A model generated the notes under the pieces. The model had not been told where the DNA came from, did no database searches, and saw nothing but the letters and a program-made list of their open reading frames with translations. Shown in pieces: positions 1 through 64,000 of a DNA stretch of 64,000 bases. A program made the translations under genes and the position numbers. Every line of letters begins with the position of its first letter. Within the stretch, counting starts at the first letter, position 1. The stretch is from Amorphochlora amoebiformis (taxonomy: Eukaryota > Cercozoa > Chlorarachniophyceae), in contig BAAHQB010000034.1 in the NCBI GenBank assembly GCA_054601695.1, positions 248,001 to 312,000 on the forward strand, given 5' to 3'.

Positions 1-16
1 TGTATGTGTGTGTATG

Positions 17-132
<116 letters not shown>

Positions 133-280
133 TTGTGTGTGTGTGTGTGTTTATATATACATATATATAATATACATATATATATATATATATGTATGTA
201 TATATGTGTATATATATTAAGTATATATATACGTATTTTTGAATGTGATGTACATATATCTATTTATTACTTCATAAAAA

Positions 281-387
<107 letters not shown>

Positions 388-464
388 ATACACATATTCA
401 TTTATTACTTCATACAAATATTTATGTATATATATATATATATGTGTGTGTGTATATATATTTA

Positions 465-515
<51 letters not shown>

Positions 516-556
516 TTTTGTATATATATTATTATATATACATATGTAATATATAC

Positions 557-617
<61 letters not shown>

Positions 618-951
618 TAAATGTATATATGAACGTTGACATATACAGAGAGATATATATGTGAAAATATTTTTTCTGAAAGTTAAAACAAACTGTATAT
701 GTTTAAATGCATACATACGTATACATATATATTATATATATAAATTATATAAATATATTTATATATATATATATAATTATATATGTATAAATATATATAT
801 ATATATAATTATATATGTACAAATATATATATAAATATATAAATATTTATATACAACATTACTTTCCCCCGACGCTGGGTAGTGTTATTACCTCCCATGA
901 CCCTACATATATTAAATATATATATATATAATATATATATATATAGTAGAA

Positions 952-1214
<263 letters not shown>

Positions 1215-1279
1215 TATATATATACATATATATACATATATATATATATACATACATCAACATATATATATACATATAA

Positions 1280-1334
<55 letters not shown>

Positions 1335-1362
1335 TTTAATAATATATATATATATATATATT

Positions 1363-1394
<32 letters not shown>

Positions 1395-1443
1395 TGCATA
1401 TATGTATATATATGCATATATATTTAATATGTATATATTCGAA

Positions 1444-1796
1444 CCCATACGTGGATGTATACATACGCATACATTATTCCTTGGTATTACTTATTTTTTC
1501 GCTCTCACATATAAGTTTTAATGTATAAACATATCCGAAAGATGTACACACATATCCATTGTGTAATGAGTCCGATACTCATTATCAATGACGTCGTTAT
1601 GATTTCGGCTCTCTCCCAGAATTTTTTTATTTTTTCGTTCAAGGAGGGGATATGGATGCACTAAAGTCGGTGGAGAAGAGAAAGGGGATATTAAAGGGGG
1701 GGAGTAGGGAGAGAAATGCATCTGCCCATACGTGGATGTATACATACGCATACATTATGCCTTGGTATTACTCATTTTTTCGCTCTCACATATAAG

Positions 1797-1854
<58 letters not shown>

Positions 1855-2045
1855 AAAGATGTAAACACATATCCATCGTGTAATGAGTCCGATACTCATT
1901 ATCAATGACATCGTTATGATTTCGGCTCTCTCCCAGAATTTTTTTTATTTTTTCGTTCAAGGAGGGGAAATGGATGCACTAAAGTCGCTGGAGAAGAGAA
2001 AGGGGATATTAAGGGGGGGGGGGGGGGGGGGGAAATGCATCTGCC
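1444..2045. repeat. Two-unit tandem duplication of about 280-320 bp
   Basis: Unit 1 (about 1444-1724) and unit 2 (about 1725-2045) share nearly the whole order of words. These run from CCCATACGTGGATGTATACA through CCGATACTCATTATCAATGA and GGATGCACTAAAGTCG to GAAATGCATCTGCC. Unit 2 carries a TA array of about 25 repeats where unit 1 has ordinary sequence, and a G run of about 18 where unit 1 has a broken G stretch. No gene is recognised in it. Confidence 0.9.
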
Positions 2046-2560
2046 TCGAAATCGATGCGAGTCACAGGCAATTTCCGGGGCTTGATTTGTAGATATCTGG
2101 ATAGCCTTATTGTTGTATCATTCATAAGATATCCGATATACGAGCTTAATATATCCTTATATTTAGCGATAAATATCCACATATATAAAGGCAATATTAT
2201 GAGTATTAAGGATTCAAGATTAGAGGTTCAAGATAAATACGCATGTGAAAAGCGGTCATGGTCACGAACAGCGGGGCGCGCGCGGAAGGGTGAGCCGGAA
2301 ATGAAATGAAAGCATGAGAGAACATTAGTGCTTTATCGGACATAGATGTAGATGCACTCCATATGTCAGAAAGAGATGAAAAAAAGAGAATGCCAGAGGG
2401 GGGTGGAAACAATTTCATTCGATCGAAAGATGGCGGGAAGAAATATGGGAGCAAAGGAGAGAGGAATAGAAAAGAGAGGGGGGGCAAACGGTCTAGAAGA
2501 TGGGTATGCAACTGTTTACGGTATTTTAATATCTAAAACAGTTTTTTCTTAATTTAGTTG
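2046..2560. other. Unique, partly purine-rich segment without a recognised gene
   Basis: About 500 bp free of TA arrays. Short open frames exist on both strands (plus 2055-2309 and 2352-2552; minus 2206-2511), but none shows a family motif and the purine bias explains their composition. It lies about 2.5 kb 3' of the oxygenase stop codon. It could be a decayed gene fragment or ordinary intergenic DNA. Confidence 0.4.
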
Positions 2561-2603
2561 TAGCTTGTTCTTTTTCTGGTTGACTATTTTATTATTATTA
2601 TAT

Positions 2604-2636
<33 letters not shown>

Positions 2637-2942
2637 GTATATGTATATAATATATATATCTATGTGTGTGTGTATGTTTGTATGTATATATGTAGAAATA
2701 TATATACATATATATATGATATATAAATACATGCGTATATATGTATATATATATGTATATATATATATATATATAAATATATACATAAATATATTTTTAT
2801 AGAAATATTTATATATATATATATATATATAATAAGCATTGTTTGTACATGTATACATCACATATGAATACATGTGTACGTATATAAGTATACATTTACC
2901 TATATATTCTACATATTATTTATCATATATACATACATATAT

Positions 2943-3018
<76 letters not shown>

Positions 3019-3095
3019 ATATAAATACATATATATATATATATGTTAGTACTTGTACACATCACGTATGCATATATGTACATATATAAGTATCA

Positions 3096-3263
<168 letters not shown>

Positions 3264-3312
3264 ATATATATAATATATATGTATATATTATATATTCTAC
3301 AAATTATATATC

Positions 3313-3343
<31 letters not shown>

Positions 3344-3438
3344 TTATGTACATCTATGTATACATATATATACATATATATATATATATATATCTGTGTG
3401 CGTGGGTGTGTGTGTGTAAACATACACATATATATATG

Positions 3439-3482
<44 letters not shown>

Positions 3483-3516
3483 ACACATATATATATATAT
3501 ATATATCTATGTTTAA

Positions 3517-3562
<46 letters not shown>

Positions 3563-3766
3563 GTATATATATGTATATATATATATATAATATATAATGT
3601 ATAGATATATGTGTATATATAATATATAATATATAGATATACATATATACATAATATACATATATACATTTGTACATACATATATGTGTACATGTATGTG
3701 TGTGTGTGTGCATATAAATGTACATACATATATATATACATATGTGGGTGAGGGTGTTTGTGTGTG

Positions 3767-3815
<49 letters not shown>

Positions 3816-3875
3816 GATAGGAACATCTATGAGCACGAAAGTTTAAGGTTACGGGAATACAAGGAGGTTTATATA

Positions 3876-3924
<49 letters not shown>

Positions 3925-4029
3925 ATATATATATATATAGTATGTGTATATATACATTAATATACATTTTATATTTCTATTCATATACATACCTAAAAAT
4001 AATATATACGTCAATATGTATATATTGTA

Positions 4030-4078
<49 letters not shown>

Positions 4079-4197
4079 GTATATATGTAATGTATATACA
4101 AGTATTTAGGGATTTATTTTATTATCCACGTATAGATGTTTTCATACAGCTTGGATATTTTCATAATTACAGATATTAGGCATACATACATACATAC

Positions 4198-4254
<57 letters not shown>

Positions 4255-4273
4255 GTATATATGTGTGTGTATT

Positions 4274-4312
<39 letters not shown>

Positions 4313-4429
4313 ATCATGATATACTAGATAGATATCTATATATTTATCATAGAGAGAGAGAGAGAGAGAGTGATATTATGTAAATGTATGTACATATATG
4401 TGACTGTATATATCTGGTGTATTAAATTA

Positions 4430-5093
4430 GTTTTGAATTCAGGGCTAGACTCTGCACATCTGAACTTCTTAGTACGTTGTACGAGTACTCAATGAATTTA
4501 AAAAAATATTAAATTTTGGCCTTTAAAACTAATGCACCCTCAAATAGTAATATATTATCAAGTTGCCCAGCCTTACTTATTCGTCTTGCATGTGTGCTGT
4601 TCATAAATATGTATAATCTAAATAATAGTTAGTATCATACTCCGCGTATACCGTCTAGCTCTCTACTCTAGCTACTGCTAGTACTGTCTAGAATGTGAAG
4701 TTCACGACGTCTAGGATGTACGTAGTGTACTCATGTAATTCCTGCTATGGTACTAGATATACGTACAGATATAGTCAACCATTGAGTTTTAGCATAAGTT
4801 CCAGATACTGGCATGGCAGAGGTTCTAGAGACTATTTGTCGATCGATGCCTGGACCGAGATCAGTTTTTGCATGCAAATGATTCTAGTGATTGTGCGCAC
4901 GTACGTACATCACTGATCCATGGGCATCATATAGTCGAATCAACTTGAAACGATCCGTGATAAACTTGTGACTTTTTGAAGTTCGTGCACAATTCGTAGA
5001 CATCGCCATCGGATTATAGAGGTATATCTAGTATATAGATGGTAGATTTCTCTGATACGAATAATCATAGCAGCCTATCTGGGAGCTATTGGA
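4430..5093. other. 3' flank of the oxygenase gene, CTAG-rich
   Basis: Unique AT-rich sequence directly 3' of the stop codon at 5094-5096. Between about 4640 and 4890 the tetranucleotide CTAG recurs many times (for example GTCTAGCTCTCTACTCTAGC). No further exon or RNA gene is recognised. Compare the CTAG-rich tracts near 29.95-30.40 kb and 47.15-47.37 kb. Confidence 0.5.
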
Positions 5094-28572
<23,479 letters not shown>

Positions 28573-28589
28573 CTAATACATGTATATGT

Positions 28590-28679
<90 letters not shown>

Positions 28680-28684
28680 TTGTG

Positions 28685-28741
<57 letters not shown>

Positions 28742-30612
28742 TATATATATATATCATCACATAGAGTGCGAATATCTATATCTATATATATATATATAGA
28801 AGTGAGAGAGATTGAGAGGTCGAGCCAGACAATTTCCAGGCCAAGAGACGAAAGAACTCTCTCTAAGTCGCGTGTTCTGTTCAAGCTAGATGCAGAGGGA
28901 GAGGGAAGGATCTCGAGGAGACAAGAAAAGTGTCTTTCAAACACGCAGAAAAGGAGAATACTTTCTAATATGGACTGAGTGAGGGAGAAAGAGAGCAAAG
29001 CCAATCATCCGGCTTTTTCCCACTCATTTTCCCGGGCACCCGAAACCGAAAATACCACTCATTCTCATCGAATATGCGTTATCAGGAAAGAAATATCGTA
29101 CTTAACTGGATGTTATATCCGTAGCTGTGCTATGTAGCTTACCGATAGACCTCACGAGCAACAGCACGAGACACACCCGGGCGAATACCGAAGCCATCTC
29201 CCTGTCGTAGACACGTGTCTGTCAGCCTGTGGACACGTGTCATGAAAAAAGAAGAAATTTTACCCCGGCAGGGTGTCGAATACCCGTTAATATCGTACCG
29301 AAAAATACGTAAATTACATTTTCCAATTATTACCTTAAAAGTTACCAACTCAAAATGGGACAGGCGGATGTCCCGTTTCGTGACCCTGGCTCCTGGGCGC
29401 TTCTGGGCGGCCTGGGCCAGCCCTGAGGCTCCCAGACACAACTAACTGCAAAAAAATAGGTAACTTCCCACTTCGCTTTCATCAGATCGCTACGAACTTA
29501 CGTTACAATCCAAAACTTCGAATCGCCACGAGCTAAAGTCACCTGGTAATTGTCCTGGTAACCCTGTTACTGGTGCGCTCTAAGCTGATACTTTTCTTCA
29601 GGAATACGGAAGCAAGCAGCGAGTTTTCAATGATGACGATGATCTGGGAAGCAATATTGAGTTTCTTTACGATATCGAGGAGTTGTGAGGTCGGATCTGT
29701 ATAACATTCAAATAGATTGTAGTTATTAGCGGCCAAGGCATTTTAACTCTTAGGGAAAAGAAAAACAAGTTTAAACTTTTATCCTAGTGCCTATATATGT
29801 ATGTATAACATACATGTGTATATATATACTATATATATATATATATATATATGTCAAAGTATATCCTAGCATGAACAATATCGCATGCTATTAAATATCA
29901 TGCCGGCGATTGTGGTAAATTTCGATAGTATACTAATGCTATCGCATATAAATCTTCATACCGTAGTCTAGGTAGTAAATAATCTAGATAATGTTCTATC
30001 GAGTTTGACTAAATATTAATGTAAAAATATTTATTCGGCATAACTAGAATAACTAGGTTTGCGTATGCTGGATTGCATGCACTGGTTACACACATACGTA
30101 CATGCATGTACTAGATATATCTATTACTAGATTAATGTATAACAACTACTAGAACTAGGCGCTAGGCTACAGCATACTCTAGCACTCAATTAATATAAGA
30201 TACTTTATAATTATATAGCCTCTAGGTACTGAATGAGCTAGATGATTGTACTTAGTTGTCATCTCACACAATGATTAATGTATAACAACTACTAGACCTA
30301 GGCGCTAGGCTACAGCATACTCTAGCACTCAAGATACTCTAGCCTCTAGGTACTGAATGAGCTAGATGATTGTACTTAGTTGTCATCTCATACATACAAT
30401 GAAACCGAGTAGTTACCATCCAGATAGATCGATCATTTGTGAAACATTAATGGCTTTTGATGTTTAACCACACACTCTAGACAGTGACTAGCGGCTGATA
30501 TCAACAGTCATCATAACCAACTGAGTCTCTTGACCAGTTGAGTCTAATCCAATGATTTAGATGATTGGCTGCTATAATAGTAGCTATTATTTCGAAGATT
30601 CGTTTTCCGAGC
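28573..30612. other. Intergenic and 5' region between the glyoxalase and oxygenase genes
   Basis: 28780-29760 is unique and relatively GC-rich, with open frames on both strands. Minus 29736-29560 encodes AANNYNLFECYTDPTSQLLD and onward, and minus 28960-28790 is open and CT-rich. Neither matches a family I know. The oxygenase promoter and first exon must lie here, with 29068-29056 as a candidate start exon. 29.95-30.40 kb is CTAG-rich and contains a tandem duplication. The glyoxalase stop is at 30613. Confidence 0.5.
30130..30398. repeat. Tandem duplication in a CTAG-rich tract
   Basis: Unit 30130-30272 and unit 30273-30398 share GATTAATGTATAACAACTAC, then GGCGCTAGGCTACAGCATAC and CTCTAGGTACTGAATGAGCT. 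The second lacks a roughly 17-bp AT segment. CTAG occurs at high density. It lies just 3' of the glyoxalase stop codon. Confidence 0.92.
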
Positions 30613-44608
<13,996 letters not shown>

Positions 44609-45173
44609 CGAAGATTCGGATTGTCAAAAATCGACACGGGGGAAAATCACGTTCATGCTGCGTTACGTCTCGTATGGTCACGGTATAGTAGCGTGACATT
44701 TCATAGAGTCACTACTCGAGTGTTTCATAAGAAGACATCACACAGTAGTCACGCAGTGACTCACACTCCCTTTTGATGACATCTACGAGATATGTTGTTA
44801 CGTCACGTAAAGTCACATACTTGCTTAATGCTTTTTCCTGGAGTTTTTACCTTTTTTATTCACTATTGTCTTTGGTTTATTTGCCTAATATTGTAACATA
44901 GCCGAAATATTAGTTATATCTCATTCTAAATAATCTATATATCAATACTAGAATATTAATAATATAAACCCTTTAACAATATCACAAGAAAATCCCGTTG
45001 AATTGGAAAAGGGTTACCCCTGTACTGTATTTTTGGGTAATATACTTATTTGCTATTTATAGCCCAGAAATAAAGTTTAGGTAATTATTTTTCACCGTTT
45101 CAATTGGGCCCTTCCTTTAGAAAAAATTATGTTTAGGTAATTATATACTTTAGCCGGTGTCTATTTGTTATCA
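44609..45173. promoter_or_regulatory. Candidate bidirectional promoter with clustered GTCAC/GTGAC motifs
   Basis: Interval between the glyoxalase ATG (minus) and the plus-strand gene. Between 44640 and 44820 GTCAC or GTGAC occurs about ten times, including GGTCACGG, GCGTGACA, AGTCACGCAGTGACTCAC and TTACGTCACGTAAAGTCAC. The last contains ACGTCACGT, a bZIP/CRE-like core. The 44840-45150 part is AT-rich with no motif I can name. Confidence 0.5.
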
Positions 45174-45933
45174 GGAGAGCCCTATAAATTTAATTAAGCA
45201 GAAAGTGCTGCCGACATTTATTTCAACATATTTTGTCGCATGCCCAGCGGGAAGCGTTAGGGCGTGCCAGCGCGGAGAGAAGCGCAAAGCTGTACAATCT
45301 GGATGCATCAAGTTCCCTCCTCTCAAGAAAATTAAGGCGTATAATTTGAGGATCCGAAGTCATGAACAAGATCATGTAAAAGTGTCCAAGGCTAAAAATC
45401 TGGTAATTTTTTTTCAAATTTTGCACAAAGCAGGGATAAGGCTTTTTTTCAGGTCAATCAGGGTGTACTCGACCCTGGGTTCATCCTACAGCTTCAACAT
45501 ACTGCACACAAGGCGTCCTACCCGGTAGGGGCGTACCGCGAGGAGGGTGGGGGTATAGAGAAGAGGCGCAGGCGCGGGCGGGACAAAAAAGAGCCTTACT
45601 CCACTGGACAGCGGATTCGCAGCGGCTTTCGCTGAGGATTCGGAGCTGATACTCTCGGGCGCGACCTGAAGACGACCCTCAAATGACAATCGGTATGCAC
45701 CCACTTCAATCAACATCAACGGCCGTTAGGGATCTCAGTTCTTTCGGGAGATTCCAAAAATTGTGGCGGGGATGCTCAACGGCTGCCGAGATGTCGAGGA
45801 GCTGCTCATCCTGATGCACTTGTAGGTTTGTATCACGATCCGCGACATCATCGGCAGAGTAATGGTGGAGAACGATTGGAAACCTTCAGGTACATGTACA
45901 TTTTTTACAAAGGAAAAAAGTTACATGTAGATA

Positions 45934-46005
<72 letters not shown>

Positions 46006-46931
46006 GTATATATATATATATGTATACACATATTTTTATAATATATTTTTTGGTGTAAACACATATATATTTAAATATATGTATACATGGGTAGACATAT
46101 ACATATGCAGATGTTGCCAAGATAGATGAGACCGGGCGGCCGTTTTCGGAAAGGAGAGGGTGCAGCCTTACGTGTTCGCCATATTCATAGAGCTACCTAT
46201 CCAGCTAAAGCTACACCTAGCACGGTAATATAACATACGTATATGTACACACGGAATCAAAATATTTGTATCATATATTATATATGTATACATATATACA
46301 CATATATACACATATATTACACACACATTACACATACAATATTTTTTCTTTACATATATATGTACATATATACACACATGTTTGCATATAACATATAGAA
46401 TATTGTGTGTATGTGTATGTGTACACGTATATTTTATATTTAATGTACATATATGCAGATGCAAGAAACTAGGGATTCGAGCGGACACCACAGCCCTCAA
46501 CGCTCAAAATTCTGAGAACGTGAACAAGATTCTCAAGGAAATTGAGCACACTCAGTCGGCACACGTCCGCGTCGTCGGCAGTGACAGCCTTGACGTCAAG
46601 GACCACACCGAGAGCCGAGTATTCGCGGTATTTCCGTACGAGTACATCACCAAGATGCAAGCTCTCCTCCTCGATTTATACACCAATTCCGAACTCAAGA
46701 CGTTCAACACGGCGGATGATCGTATTCTCCCCGCTGCCAATGACCGGAGCGTGTGTGGATGCTCTCGCGAATCGGACACGCACACCTCCATCTGCAACCA
46801 CGTATGGAAGGCCAATAGAGAGTGTCATGCAAACAGGGAGGTCGGACGAGCTGGCGGCCTTCCTCTGTTCTGAAGAAGCCCAGGACACGCTCTCGAAATC
46901 GGATCTCCGCCAGGATATTGCCCCAGAGTAA
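45174..46931 (+). CDS. Unrecognised multi-exon protein gene with mostly short introns
   Basis: I do not recognise the product. Exons that join in phase: from about 45174 (5' end uncertain) to 45402; 45453-45524; 45739-45821; 45858-45889; 46131-46224; 46459-46750; 46821-46931 (stop TAA). From 45453 the exons total 684 nt, open throughout. Visible segments include [80 protein letters not shown] and [20 protein letters not shown]. Composition is GC-richer than the surroundings. The introns at 45403-45452 (50 nt) and 45525-45738 (214 nt) end TTTTTTTCAG and GATCTCAG, unlike the TA-array introns of its neighbours. The 36-nt intron 45822-45857 is unusually short; without it an in-frame TAG interrupts an otherwise open frame. 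The intron after 46750 is also optional, since the frame stays open to TGA at 46871-46873. No start Met was identified, so upstream exons may exist. Confidence 0.6.
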
Positions 46932-47586
46932 GCATAAAGTCTCCACAGATACAGCAAAATGAGGAAAATACGATCTGCCAATAAGGAGAGATCTACCAGA
47001 AGTCGCAGAAAGTGTAGATAAAGTAAGTGGCCATAAACTTACGCAATTTCAGAGCCATATACAATTTTTTCTACTTGAATTATGAATAAAGTTGATTTTT
47101 AGGGAATTTTTTTTTCTCGAAAACTTCTGAATCAATTACGCAGCTGGCTATGATGGTCAAATTATCTAGATCTAAAAAATATTGCATACACTGTTGATAT
47201 TCAATCGCTAGATCAGTGATGAGTATATTACATATCATATGATACTCCATCTAGTCCATCTAGTCCACCTAGTCTGACAGTGATCTAGGTGATGTCTTGG
47301 CCACATTGGTTAATCCTGTGCATGCCTAGAAAGATCATACTGTACTACCGTAGGTCGTCTAGTTGGTTATCCTAGTTGCTATTCTCGTTATTCTTGCTAT
47401 TCTCGTTATTCCTTCGGCACAACGTCGTTGGTTTGCAAATGTCCAGATGGTAGCCGAGGTTCATGAAGTTATACTGAGTATGAAATGAAAGGTTGGTGAT
47501 ACAGCTTACACCCCGTATTCATATCTGACCATACACGCGATCATAACTATTGTATTATGACTAGTATGATACATTTATTATAGATG
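46932..47586. other. Convergent intergenic region, CTAG-rich
   Basis: Lies between the plus-strand gene stop (46931) and the zinc-finger gene stop (47587). The 47150-47370 part has repeated CTAG (ATCTAGTCCATCTAGTCCAC and others). An ATTCTCGTTATTCTTGCT-type short repeat lies near 47380-47415. No gene is seen. Confidence 0.55.
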
Positions 47587-63997
<16,411 letters not shown>

Positions 63998-64000
63998 CTA

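Noticed and set aside
3826-3872. Minus-strand [15 protein letters not shown] as a possible copy of the oxygenase last exon
   Set aside because: Only a loose resemblance to ALPVISGTKYAAN; the DNA alignment is too weak to support it.
29139-29441. Overlapping 100-codon (minus) and 76-codon (plus) open frames in the GC-richer region
   Set aside because: Both strands are open with no motif and no phase-consistent partner exon. Kept only as an undetermined intergenic or 5' region.
47150-47400. Possible CRISPR-like array from repeated CTAG words
   Set aside because: No direct repeats of constant length with spacers, and the genome is eukaryotic.

Overview
This is an intron-rich nuclear window from a eukaryote. 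Most of the DNA is (TA)n and related TA/CA/GT microsatellite, with several (GA/CT)n tracts and four TTAGGG-type interstitial telomeric tracts. Most long open frames are translated TA repeat (Y/I strings) and are not genes. When the short non-repetitive islands are read on both strands and joined by hand at splice sites with matching phase, they resolve into four genes whose introns are largely TA microsatellite. I take the organism to be a unicellular alga or other protist rather than an animal. The reasons are a two-domain glyoxalase I and a prolyl 4-hydroxylase of the algal/protist style ending ALPV-x-G-x-KY-x-AN-x-WIH. The exact taxon cannot be read from the sequence. All joins are mine, with no transcript evidence.

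Layout. (1) Minus strand, about 29-5.1 kb: a prolyl 4-hydroxylase-type 2OG-Fe(II) oxygenase preceded by a ShKT-like module and an N-terminal VHL-beta-like region. (2) Minus strand, 44,608-30,613: a complete 16-exon two-domain glyoxalase I of 382 codons, with all eight predicted metal ligands present. (3) Plus strand, about 45.17-46.93 kb: an unrecognised gene with mostly short introns, head to head with glyoxalase across a roughly 0.55 kb GTCAC-rich interval. (4) Minus strand, from beyond 64 kb down to 47,587: the 3' part of a multi-C2H2 zinc-finger gene. Its fingers are split by introns at a repeated position, and its linker contains a series of 27-nt exons.

Non-genic content includes a family of solo-LTR-like elements (TGTTA...TAACA ends) inserted in TA arrays, a near-perfect 83-bp foldback, short tandem duplications, and CTAG-rich tracts in the 3' flanks of the genes.

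The most unusual structural signal is that intact exons are flanked by decayed partial copies of themselves, and the copies are polarised. Copies on the upstream (5') side keep the acceptor half of the exon, and copies on the downstream side keep the donor half. This is seen for exons of both the oxygenase and the glyoxalase genes. In the oxygenase gene, long CT-rich tracts (coding strand) also begin directly after several weak or GC-type 5' splice sites.
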